Part shown: in pieces, positions 46,043 through 57,189 of the stretch | Numbering within the stretch: position 1 is the first letter of the stretch | Layout of the letters: the number at the start of each line of letters is the position of its first letter | Source: Rhizoctonia solani | Taxonomy: Eukaryota > Basidiomycota > Agaricomycetes > Cantharellales > Ceratobasidiaceae | Reading direction: 5' to 3' | Length of the DNA: 64,000 nucleotides | Assembly: GCF_016906535.1 (NCBI RefSeq) | Contig: NC_057383.1 | Span: forward strand, 682,001-746,000 | Translations under genes and position numbers: made by a program | The notes under the pieces: model-generated | The model's input: only the letters and a program-made list of their open reading frames with translations | The model's database searches: none | What the model was told of the DNA's origin: nothing

Positions 46043-49000
46043 ATGAGTAAAACGGTGGTGTATGCAGATCAGCTAAGGGTAGGAGATGTGGACAGCGAGC
46101 GCGTGAGTGGAAAGGGTCGAAATGAAGGGTCGCTGCTTACCAGCGTGCTAATCACATAGCCACAGGACGGTACTGAGGTCACATCTGCGTCGGCCATGAG
46201 TCAAGAAGAAAAACCAGAGAGTGCTGCAAGCGGGCAGAATCACAGCGAAAGCGTTCAGGTCAAAAGCTTAGGTATATATTTGGATAGCATTTAGCAATTT
46301 GCACCTGCACTCACGTAGTGTGCAAAAGGTCCGGAAGAGCTATATAAACTGGGGAAATCCCATCTTAACGAATATGATCGCTTCGGAAGAATAGACGACA
46401 TTGACAAGGCAATCAAGTATCATGTTTGTGCAGTAGATCTGACGACGCACGGCGATCCAGAGTTGGCAGAACGACTGACTGAGCTTGGGATTTGCTATGA
46501 CCGGCGATATCGGAGGCTCGGAAAAGTGGAAGACATGGAGGGGTCGCTGGAATGTGATGATCGGGCGGTTGAACTGACGGCTGAGGGCGATCCAGAGCTG
46601 GCACGGAGGCTGGCGAACCTGGGGATATCTTACAGTGAGCGGTACCGGCGGCTGGGTGAGGCTACTGACCTCGACAGGTCGCTTGAGCATAGGTCTCGCG
46701 CACTCGCACTCACTCCCGACGGCCATCCTGACTTGCCAGACCGGCATGCGTCTCTAGGCGTGTCATACAGCGATCGATACCGACGGCTGGGTGAGGCTGC
46801 TGACCTCGACAGGTCGCTTGAGCACTTGTCTCGGGCACTCGCACTCACTCCCGACGGCCATCCTGACTTGCCAGGCCGGCATGCCTCTCTAGGCGTGTCA
46901 TACAGCGATCGATACCGACGGCTGGGTGAGGCTGCTGACCTCGACAGGTCGCTTGAGCACGACTCTCGGGCACTCGCACTCACTCCCGACGGCCATCCTG
47001 ACTTGCCAGGCCGGCATGCCTCTCTAGGCGTGTCATACACCGATCGATACCGACGGCTGGGTGAGGCTGCTGACCTCGACAGGTCGCTTGAGCACTTGTC
47101 TCGGGCACTCGCACTCACTCCCGACGGCCATCCTGACTTGCCACGCCGGCATGCTTCTCTAGGCGCGTCATACACCGATCGATACCGACGGCTGGGTGAG
47201 GCTGCTGACCTCGACAGGTCGCTTGAGCACGACTCTCGGGCACTCGCACTCACTCCCGACGGCCATCCTGACTTGCCAGGCCGGCATGCCTCTCTAGGCG
47301 TGTCATACAGCGATCGATACCGACGGCTGGGTGAGGCTACTGACCTCGACAGGTCGCTTGAGCATAGGTCTCGGGCACTCGCACTCACTCCCGACGGCCA
47401 TCCTGACTTGCCACGCCGGCATGCCTCTCTAGGCGTGTCATACAGCGATCGATACCGACGGCTCGGTGAGGCTGCTGACCTCGACAGGTCGCTTGAGCAC
47501 TTCTCTCGGGCACTCGCACTCACTCCCGACGGCCATCCTGACTTGCCACGCCGGCATGCTTCTCTAGGCGCGTCATACACCGATCGATACCGACGGCTGG
47601 GTGAGGCTGCTGACCTCGACAGGTCGCTTGAGCATAGGTCTCGGGCACTCGCACTCACTCCCGACGGCCATCCTGACTTGCCACGCCGGCATGCCTCTCT
47701 AGGCGTGTCATACAGCGATCGATACCGACGGCTGGGTGAGGCTGCTGACCTCGACAGGTCGCTTGAGCACTTGTCTCGGGCACTCGCACTCACTCCCGAC
47801 GGCCATCCTGACTTGCCAGACCGGCATGCGTCTCTAGGCGTGTCATACAGCGATCGATACCGACGGCTGGGTGAGGCTGCTGACCTCGACAGGTCGCTTG
47901 AGCACTTGTCTCGGGCACTCGCACTCACTCCCGACGGCCATCCTGACTTGCCAGACCGGCATGCGTCTCTAGGCGTGTCATACAGCGATCGATACCGACG
48001 GCTGGGTGAGGCTGCTGACCTCGACAGGTCGCTTGAGCACTTCTCTCGGGCACTCGCACTCACTCCCGACGGCCATCCTGACTTGCCAGACCGGCATGCG
48101 TCTCTAGGCGTGTCATACAGCGATCGATACCGACGGCTCGGTGAGGCTGCTGACCTCGACAGGTCGCTTGAGCACTTGTCTCGGGCACTCGCACTCACAC
48201 CGCTTGGTCATCCGGGCTCTCCTCTGCGCCACTTCAGTTACGCTGTCTCATGCCACGATCAGTATTTGCACACAGCCGATTCCTACTTTCTCCAAGTCTC
48301 CCTCGACTCCTTCCGAAAGTCCTCTAGCTTGCTCGCCGGCCCGCCCCGTGATGCCTTTGACATGGCTATGCGCTGGGCGAACCTTGCGGCCAAGCACAGC
48401 TCCCTCCAGCCCATTCAGGCTTTCCATGCCGTGGTCGACCTTCTGCCTCACTACATATCTCTTGGTTCCACCACCACTCAGCGATACCATGATCTGCTGA
48501 GCGCACAAAACATCGCTGTCCGCGCTGCATTCATTGCCATTCAGTCCTCCGACCACACCCTGGCCCTTGAGTGGCTCGAGCATACCCGATGTGTCGTATG
48601 GAACCAATCCCTCATGCTTCGATCTCCCCTCCAAGACCTCGCATCTGCCCATCCAGACCTTGCCAGTCAGCTCCGGTCTGTCTCTCACCAGCTCCACCAT
48701 GCCACTTCCTCGTCGCTGTTGCTCGATGCCAACCTCTCCACCACCGACACATCTGAGCATCGGTACCGTCTGGCAAGGCAGTACACCGATCTGATAGCAC
48801 AAGCACGCAGTCTGGCTGGGTTTGAGAGCCCACTCGGGCCAATGGATGCCGCCGGCCTGGTTCGCGCTGCTCGACATGGACCCATCGTTGTCATCAACTG
48901 CTATGAACACTGCTGCGATGCGCTCATCGTCACACCAGGCAGCAGCCATATAGCCCACCTGGCTCTGCCCAACTTCTCCCAGGAAGCCGCTCGACATGCG

Positions 49001-50002
49001 CTTTCGAACATGCAAGCAGCCCTGAGGCGTAAAAACATCCGTGACCGTGGGGTCAAACGCATAGGCGAGCACCCGCCGAACGAAGACATCGGTCGTGTAC
49101 TTGCCGCTCTGTGGAACAACGTCGTCAAACCCGTGCTAGACTACATGGGATACACCGTGAGTAGAATCTGTGCTGTCTGGATGAGGTACTCTAACTGTGT
49201 TGCTGCATTCAAGAACGCCGTACCAGTAGGTGGTATGCCGCATATAACATGGTGCCCGACTGGTGCACTATCCTTCCTCCCGCTACATGCAGCTGGCGAC
49301 TACGACCTGACTCAATCAAAGGTGTTCGACTATGCCGTATCATCCTACACTCCCACTCTTACCGCCCTTCTTGGGTCTGGCTCAAGCCTCACAAACTGTC
49401 GACCTCGCATTCTAGGCGTTGGCCAAGCCGCTACGCCCGGTCTCACACCATTGCCTGGCACTACAACAGAGCTTGGGTATCTGCAAGCACATAGCAAACA
49501 GCGAACGGACTACTGGCAGCTGACCGACGAGCGGGCAACGAGAAAGGCGGTGCTTGATGCCATGGACGAATACGACTGGGTGCACCTCGCCTGCCACGCC
49601 AGCCAGGACCTCAGAGACTCGACGAAGAGCAGGTTCTACCTGCACGATGGCACGCTTGACCTCTCAGCGATCAACCAGCGCACATTCAGAAGCAAGGGCC
49701 TTGCGTATCTGTCGGCATGTCAGACTGCAACAGGCGACGAGAAGCTGCCGGACGAAGCGATCCACCTGGCGTCGGGGATGCTGATGGCAGGCTACCGGAG
49801 TGTGATCGCAAGCCTGTGGTCGGTTATGGACGAAGACGCACCGTTCGTTGCGGACAAGGTGTATGGACGACTACTGGAGGATGGGAAGGTGGGAAACGGA
49901 GAGGCGGGGAGAGCGCTGCATGATGCTGTAGCGGGTCTGCGTGAGAAGGTGGGGGAGAAGGAGTTTGGTCGGTGGGTGCCATATATACACATTGGGTCTT
50001 AG
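46043..50002 (+). CDS. TPR-CHAT protein (caspase-HetF-like peptidase with TPR array), copy 1
   Basis: Four exons (46043-46102, 46166-46271, 46329-49156, 49214-50002) give 1260 residues. After a hydrophilic N-terminus come three degenerate and twelve near-identical 45-residue TPR-like repeats (about residues 80-620), then a helical region, then a CHAT domain from about residue 840. The CHAT catalytic pair is visible: His in WVHLACHA and Cys in LSACQTATG; ITWCPTGALSFLPLHAAG and MLMAGYRSVIASLWSV are also typical. CHAT proteins are caspase-like cysteine peptidases; TPR-CHAT proteins in bacteria act in immunity as regulated proteases. The last intron (57 nt) also lies at the same place in the second copy at 62755. 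The upstream exons are less certain; start at 46043 has a good ACCATGA context. Function in the fungus is unknown. Confidence 0.88.
46629..48204. repeat. Twelve tandem 135-bp coding repeats
   Basis: The word GACCTCGACAGGTCGCTTGA recurs every 135 bp from 46667 to 48152, twelve times. Units are almost identical in DNA; differences gather at five codons per unit. The twelfth unit breaks down at its end. The array is in frame inside the TPR-CHAT gene and is bound to be unstable in copy number. Confidence 0.96.
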
Positions 50003-50955
50003 ACGTAGGCTCCGGTGACTGATGGGTGTGCACGACTGGCGGCTGGAAAACTATGGATGCTATCATGTGAAGAATACTCATGGTAAGCTATGATGTATAT
50101 ATGCTATGAATGGATGTGAAACTTAGCTAGTACTACCTGACTGGTGTATACATGCTCGATGAAGCAGTGGTGATCGTTCTGAGTTACAGGCATAAGGGCC
50201 AACGACGAGTTGTATGTGCTTGCCAAGGTGAGTCAAACTATCGGGCCTCACAATTACCAGTGCTATATACGTAGATACTACGGATATAGCCGATGACCCA
50301 TGGATCTGTGAATGGATGTATCCTAAGTTCGATATTCGTCCTGCTTGTGGTATAGGGGAGCACCGGTGTGGAAACACAGATTTGATTGATCATGTTTAAT
50401 CAATAAACTGGGCCTCGGGTAAATGCTGAGTGAGTACTCAGAACTCGAACAGCTCTTATGTTCTACAGGCACGATATGTCCGTACATACATACTGCGCAT
50501 ACACTGACTGGGTCGCCCATTTGACTCGATTATACATCAATATAGTAGGTTTTACTCATGCCTAGAACTCGTGTATGCACCTGACTACATGTATATTGCG
50601 CATGGGAGCATACGGGGAAGTACGTCTGCTTCCGCCGTGTTCTGAACCTGTCCCCATCGTATGCCATAATCGAGCGTCTTATGGTCAGACCAAGGTTTGT
50701 GTTCTACTCTATAAAGCTATACCATTCATGGACAGACCGTTTCTAAAAGACTGCTCGAAGTCTAACTGAGTGCGAGGGACCCTTTTGCAAAGGAAGATGC
50801 TCGGCACATAGTGATAGGTGCAGTTCTGACGTGTACAGTTTGAACATGTTCAAGGTAGCATGTCTGTATGCCAAGCTTCACAGGATGCTGCCCACAGAGC
50901 TCATATCAGCCCTCAATGGTGAGCGCTTTCCGTCACAGTCAAGGCCTCAAAGAAC
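50003..50955. other. Intergenic region right of the CHAT gene
   Basis: About 950 bases with no supported gene. From about 50880 it is similar to 42860-42930, the start of the duplicated segment. Confidence 0.5.
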
Positions 50956-51504
50956 TGTAGAAATAAGTGACTGTAAATAGTAACAATATTGTTGAAGTAA
51001 AAATAGTGTGAATATATATATACTTCTTATATATATCTTGCTCTAAGTCGTTGAGCTCTGATTATGTTGTACGACAATATTCTGTATAAAACGAGCCCAT
51101 CTATTTAGTGCATGATGCATGTGTGTTAAATACAACTCTGAATGAGATATGAACGCGGGAGTAAAAGGTACGATAAGAACAGAGATGAGACAGTACATAG
51201 TATGAGATACGGAGCATACATATATATGTCTCTTGTGAGATCGGTTATTTACTTTAACAAATATATATTAATGATCTAGCTAAATACAATGAGAGTATGA
51301 ATGAGTGTGAGTGAGAGAGAAACGATGTGGATGGGAGGCTCATCATGCCCCCTTTTATACCTTTGAGAAGTAGTCCAGTCATAACAAAAGACTTACGCGT
51401 ACTACTGCGCTTTGATACACTTAGTAATGTTTATTTATGCTCACTCATTCGATTACATACTAGAATGTTCTAGTATACACTAGTATTTACATGAGATTTC
51501 TACA
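50956..51504 (-). mobile_element. Solo LTR-like insertion (549 bp)
   Basis: It begins TGTAGAAAT and ends ATTTCTACA, with near-identical 5-bp flanks AGAAC and AAAAC. The related segment at 42930-42940 lacks it, so an empty site can be compared directly. TATAAAAG on the minus strand (51352-51359) gives the orientation. It is longer than the related LTR at 44646-44890. Confidence 0.72.
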
Positions 51505-51591
51505 AAAACATTGAGGGTCACTTTGCAAGTACGAGCCTACCTCTGAAACACGTTCAAGCGTCTAATCAATACTTCATACTTGTACCACATA

Positions 51592-51948
51592 TGTTGAACG
51601 CAATGCTTCCCTACCGCTCGTGCTCTTCACTACACCAGTGAACCCGCGTGTACTTGTCGCACAATCCGTTTCTTTCTCATACTCTATTTCTCTCGATGTC
51701 AACTACGCGTACCGCGCACTCTGTTGTCTTATCGACAGTCCTACTCTTTCTCTCACACGTATGAGCATTTACACCGCATGTATGAGCCGTATGTAGATAC
51801 ATCACCTTATATACACCACCATACTCGTACTACAGCTTCTTGGCTTATTTATAGGCTCATCACTATCCAACCCGTGTTCTATTCACACGCTTGTACTCGC
51901 TAAGTTTGCATGTTTACTTTGAGGCCGCATTCACCGTCCTCGACAACA
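51592..51948. mobile_element. 357-bp insertion, TA-flanked
   Basis: The duplicated copy near 43012-43020 lacks this segment. Ends are TGTTG...CAACA, flanked on both sides by TA. It has no coding capacity. Either a TA-target DNA element (Tc1/mariner type) or an LTR fragment; the flanks do not show a 5-bp duplication. Confidence 0.55.
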
Positions 51949-52101
51949 TAGCATAGGCCAAACGCATACATAGCCGGGTCACATTACAAGAAAAACCGAT
52001 AGCCAGCACAGCAAACAATATACATATCATTCCCCATACACCACATCCCGTCCTACTGTCTTCTCCTCGTTATAGCATAAATGCCCACTACTCCACCCTC
52101 C

Positions 52102-55100
52102 TTACTGCTGGTTCTCATGGGCCCATATCAGACCACACGCCGCCAAATCACCTCCCGCCGAGTACTCGCCACCCGCCTGAACGTCCACATGACCTTCCCG
52201 TCCCGTCGCCTGGTACATCCACTCTGTCCTCGGATCGCTCGCCCGCGCCGCATCTCTCGCCGACTGGCCTTGCGTCTGTCCTAGCCCGCCTTGGCCTTGT
52301 GTCTGACCCATCCCACCCTGCCCCTGCCCCTGGCCTTGCCCTTGCCCTTGCGCCTGGCCTTGTGCGCGATTCAGCTGCGCCTTTCGCTCATCTATGTCGT
52401 CCATCGCCTGCTGCTCCACTTCCTTGCACAGCTCAGGGATCACTCTCGAGTAGCGCGCCCCGTGAGGCAGCCGTTCGCCCATTCTCTCCATGCCTTGTCG
52501 GAACACCTCGATCTCCTGTCGAATGATCATTGCGTTCTCATAGTCCTCCATGAACAGGGCCGAGCCGTATAGCCGAATCAGCCACCTCGATGCGACTGTC
52601 CAGTAGTACTGTTCGAGACATGTCAGCCATAAGAAAAGAGAAATAAGAACAAGGGCAACGTACTATCAGACTATGAGGCAAATGCGAAAAGTCAAACGTC
52701 GTGCTGATCAGCCTGTACAGCGCATCCAGTATCGCCCGCGAGGCGTTTGTACACTTCATCACCGACCCATCGTTTCGAGAGTCTGGATCGCAATGTGGGT
52801 CATGCAGCAGTATAGTCGCCCTAAAGTCAGAGTCGAGTTTAGCCCTTTCAAACCACGCAGAGAATGATTCAACACCTACACATGAGGCACTAGCAGTGCA
52901 GCCAACAGTATCCCGTCAAACACCCCGCTCCAGGCCCGACTCCGCCTCCTTCGGTCGGTCCCCACCTCAGCACCCGACCGTGCTGGTCAAACATCGCACC
53001 CGGCGGAGGCGCATCAAACGCGTCTCGGTATGCCCGAGGAATGCTGAGTCTGAATGCGGCAATCTGCGAATCCAGAGTCTTGAATGCTGGCACGGTACGC
53101 AGGTCCAAAGAGGGTGATGTGTCGCCCAGTCGAGTGCGAAGACGGATGTTGAAGTTCGTGATTCGAGACAGTCTGAAACGAGCACATGGTCAATCCTGAG
53201 CGGAGCGAGCGAGCGACGAGCACATACAATGCGTTGGCCTTCAGCAGCAGCACAAACGAGTCTGTCATCGGCATCTCATGGTGCGTCAGCAAGTCTGCCG
53301 TCATTAGTTTCTGCCGCTTGTATCCATTCGGCTCTTCCTACTTTGCTCTTCAGTTTGGTCCCTGAATGACCACTAACATCACTTACCCCACATTCGAACG
53401 CACTCAGCGTCAAAGGAAAGTCCTGGCCAACGTCCAGGTCATCGATCGCCATCGGCCAAGCCGTCGCAGAGCCTTGACCTCGATCAAGCACTGAATACAA
53501 AACAACACCATGTCAGCATGTGTATCCCTGTCTCATGAGATCGCATCCCCCTCGCGCAAGGGTTTGAGTGCCTGACCGCTGCAGTAGCCACTTGCTTGCG
53601 GACAGCTCATCCCGACGCAAACCACTCGGAATGGGTCTGTATGAAAATCTCCGCACTCACAGTACGCATGCCAAAACGTCCTCCGCCTTCCTTCACTCTC
53701 GACCACATCATGCGTCGGCCGCAGTATCGTCTCGCTCTTCCAGTTCCCCGCTCGACCTCGACCCCTTCGTGGCGGCCGAGTACGCGTATGGTCGTTCACC
53801 GGATCCACGCGGGATCCAGCGCTGAACATGAACGACGGACTACGAATCGATGTCGGAAACGTCTGACCAAACGGCCTGGCACCTGTACCCGGACCTGTAC
53901 CGGCACCCGAAGCTGAAGCTAAACCCGGATCCGACCCAAACCCGGCATTGTACGCTCCAGCCTCATCCACCAGCCCAAAGTTGATACTCCCGTCCGCGTT
54001 AAACGTCAGCCCCGAAGCGCTAAACGCATCCGGCCCAGGCCCGCTATCGTTCGCAGGGTTCGGCGTCGGCATGTTCATGTTGGGTGTCACGTTCGACGAT
54101 GGCGTGGGTGACATTTCAGTTGGGATGATCGGCGAGTCGATGTCGGCCATCCCGGGCGCGCCGGGTCCCCCGGTGATATGGTCATCATACGATGCCGAGG
54201 CTGTCAGGCCAATAGGAATGCAATATCCTGTCCAAAAAAGACAAACAGAGATTGTCAGAGCCAAGGTACACGAAAATAGCACGCAGCCTAGTGACTTACG
54301 CATGATCATCCCGGTGATCGCCCAGCCTTCGCTCCACCGGGCGTTGGCGCCCATCCACCATGCGAGCACAATCAAGGCCTGCACGTTTTCCAGTAGTCTT
54401 CTACCGATCCGAGCGTCGTCGAGGGCCTTGGCGAAACACAAGGCGGCGTGTTTGTCTCCGAACGACATGTCGTCGAGTGGCCCGCCGGTCTTGGGTGCAC
54501 TTCGTGTTGGGTATGTACCAGATGTCCCAGCCGCTTCGAGTCTCTCCCTCAGCCTCTTGATCTTTTCGATTTCCTCTCTCGGGCGGAACACAGATCCGAC
54601 GATGGGGCCCGAGTCGAAATCGAGAGACGGACCGGGTTGAGGTGCGTAGAGTGCGCCGACGGCTGAGATGGCATGTAAAAGTGCAGGGGCGGGGAAGGCT
54701 GCGTGGGTAGGGGGGAGAGCGAGTCGAGTGAGGAAGGTCGGTCGATGTAAGAGATGCGGGGCCAGTGCGTGCGATGCGAAAAACGTGCGTGTCCTGTGGA
54801 GAATGTTATGTTGCTTATCGTCGGAGAGCACGGTATCGAGCTTACAGGTGCATCAACACGTATGGTTCGGGGAGCTCTTCGGGCCAACTGTGGGGTACCA
54901 TCGCGGATGGCTCGGCTCCGAAATTAGGCTCGAAAGGAATATAGGCGTCGGTGAGATTGATTGGGGTGTTGTTATCTTGGAGAATGGTAGGGTTGACATC
55001 ACCGAATAGCGTATCGAGACCAGTTGCGCCGTCGAACAAACTTGGCAGTGTGGTGCTCAGGTTCGGGGCCTGCGGCTGGGGCTGAGACGTTGGGGAGAAC

Positions 55101-55550
55101 AAGGATGGCTGGGCCTGGGAGCGAATGGTAGACTCATAGTGATGGGGAGGTGACTCTTCTTGGTCATCGCCGTCGTATACACAATCGGGCTGAATAGAGT
55201 CGAGGGGGAGGCCCTGTTTGACGAGATTGCCAACGGCGGCGGCGTGTGTCCTGAGACAGGCCTTGCAGGGACGGCCCGCATCGCTGGGAAGAGGTCATGA
55301 CCAGTAGAGCGCTGAGATCGCAGATGACACACCATTTCTGGAATCGCGTCAGATAGATAAGCCGCACCGTACCACGCTTTACTCACCATTTTGCGCTTGC
55401 GACATTGTCGACAGGCCTGGCAACACTAAGCATCAGAGAGTGTCACAATGATTAATAAATAAACAAATAAACCTGGTTGCGCTTGAGTGTGTTGGCAGGC
55501 TTGGTGTGGGCTTTGGACCCGGTGGTGGTAGGATCGGAAGCCTTGGGCAT
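52102..55550 (-). CDS. Zn2Cys6 transcription factor with fungal-specific TF domain (copy 3), frame disturbed
   Basis: Eleven exons: 55550-55473, 55416-55387, 55337-55333 (5 nt), 55283-54846, 54793-54300, 54227-53661, 53490-53387, 53337-53228, 53172-about 52880, 52820-52664, 52608-52102. It parallels the gene at 35714 exon by exon. The zinc cluster [21 protein letters not shown] requires the 5-nt exon AAATG to supply the third Cys. The fungal transcription factor domain follows ([28 protein letters not shown]). The C-terminus has Gly/Gln repeats (GQGQGQGQG). Near the C4 run 52923-52926 the expected frame ([14 protein letters not shown]) is one base off, and the next junction does not close in frame, so the gene is either mis-sequenced or decaying. 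It is read divergently from the RING gene 187 bases away. Confidence 0.72.
55333..55337 (-). other. 5-nt micro-exon AAATG
   Basis: It lies between TTCCAG and GTGTGT (minus strand) and supplies Lys plus two bases of the third zinc-cluster Cys codon. In the related gene at 35714 the same codons are continuous with exon 2, which supports the reading. Confidence 0.65.
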
Positions 55551-55737
55551 GGTTATAGGAGCGAAGCGCCGAACAAGGACTTCTATAAAGCTTCTTGGCT
55601 GACTGGGTGCCTAATCCCCCATCGCCCGGTGTTTTTATAAGTGGTCCCTCGAGCTCTCGAGTGACGTAACCCTGAGCCGGCTGATCCGCAGTGGCGGTAC
55701 TCATCTTCCCATCACTCGATCCAACCGACTCCAACTA
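55551..55737. promoter_or_regulatory. Shared divergent promoter (187 bp)
   Basis: The start codons of the Zn2Cys6 gene and the RING gene are only 187 bases apart and face away from each other. The region must contain both promoters; a shared control is likely but inferred. CGGNNNCCG-like direct or inverted CGG triplets were not obvious. Confidence 0.5.
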
Positions 55738-57189
55738 ATGGATGCTCCATCAACACCTAATAGACCCCGTCAAACACCCAATCACGGGCCTCCTACACGC
55801 CCAAGTACTCGTAGTCGTCGAGTCACGCGCTCCGTCGCTGCCTTGCAAAATAACCACCCGTCGCCAGCTCCCAGTTCGAGTCTGTCTCCCCCTCCAGAGA
55901 CGGAACAAACACAAGAGCAAGAACAAGGCGGTGCAACAGACGAGACTGTGCCCGCAGACGATAACATCTCTCACATTCAGACCGTAGCTGCGGTATCACC
56001 ACTCGATCCACAAGCGCCCACGGCGAGCACAACCACCCCCACTAGCAAGAAACGTAGGTCACCGGCCGAAGACGATGATGACCCCACCGATGGGCCCTTG
56101 CTCTCTGAATACATGTGTCCTATTTGCCTCTCACCGCCTTCCAGCGCCATAGTCACTCTGTACGTACATCCTGTTCCTTCGTCTTCCCCTCACCTCTCGA
56201 ACTGACCGCTACTTTTGCCATTCGCTGCTATCCTCCGCGCGTCTGCTCGATCGATCATTTGACTCGCTCGTGATCATTCGTGAAACGATACGTCGCGGGA
56301 TGACTCGATTGACACCAATTCGTCTGACTAATGATACAACTATCATGGGCTTGGCGCGGGTTTTCTTGACGTTTGTGGATCGTATGCTGCATAATTTGGC
56401 TGTGCTCCTGCGCCGTGGCTTCTTGCCTCGATTCACAAACGGACCATTGTCTTCTGGTCGTGCCATACTACACGTACGCGAATCGACTCTTTGGACGGAC
56501 GCGTCGCCTCGCACCCATATGGAATGCGCAATCTGCCTCTCCTCGTACATTCGTTTCTTGGAAACCCTCTTGTTCTTCACCCCGCCACGTACGCTCCCAT
56601 GATGATCCTGTCGACCCGAATCTCTCCATACGCCGGTCCGTATCTCGCCATACCTCTCCTCCGTCCTCCGACCTTTCTTCTCTTTCATGTCCGTTGGAAT
56701 CCCATCTCAACGCTCACCTCCTCTCTACTGATCAACCCCACTTACTCACTCAACGTTCTTCATGCTCCGCTCTATCCCCTCATACATCGACTCTACAGAT
56801 GCGGTCACATCATGTGCGGCTCCTGCCTCTACGGCGCACTAACAGCCCGCGGAGCACCCGCCCAAAAACTCTGCCCCGTCTGCCGAACTCCCATCCCCGA
56901 CGTCCAATTCATTCGTGCCCAAACTGAGAACCCCGCCCCCGCTACCCCTCCCCCTCCTCGTCCAGCCGCTCCTCAACCACGCACGACGCGTAATGGAATT
57001 AGACTTCCGACCGCCGGGAGGGACATGGTCCTTTCCCAGACTCCGGATATCAGAGAGCAAGAACCGGAGGTGATTGATGTCGACGTTGATATGGATGAAC
57101 CGGCGAGAGTCGAGCCGAGGTGGGATCCTGCGCGATCGGGTGTGGTTGGGTTGGAGATTTTGACTTTGGGAGTGGATGAGGTTGTATAG
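55738..57189 (+). CDS. RING-finger protein (E3 ubiquitin ligase type), copy 1
   Basis: Two exons (55738-56159, 56799-57189) give 270 residues. The N-terminal half is Pro/Ser/Thr-rich with a basic TRSRRVTRS segment and SKKRRSP, a likely nuclear signal. The RING finger is split by the intron: YMCPICLSPP in exon 1, CGHIMCGSCLYGAL and KLCPVCRTPI in exon 2, i.e. C3HC4 spacing. Just before the RING stands a short acidic stretch (DDDDPTDGPLLSE), and after it an acidic EVIDVDVDMDE. The C-terminus ends in a shared motif WDPARSGVVGLEILTLG. This arrangement resembles SUMO-targeted ligases (RNF4/Slx8), a guess. Copy 2 is at 60850. The intron is 639 nt, far longer than the ~50 nt usual here. Confidence 0.82.

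Noticed and set aside
46630..48198. 522-codon open frame on the minus strand across the repeat array
   Set aside because: It is a by-product of the 135-bp in-frame repeat read backwards; the plus strand carries TPR-like repeats and continues into the CHAT domain, while the minus reading has no known fold.
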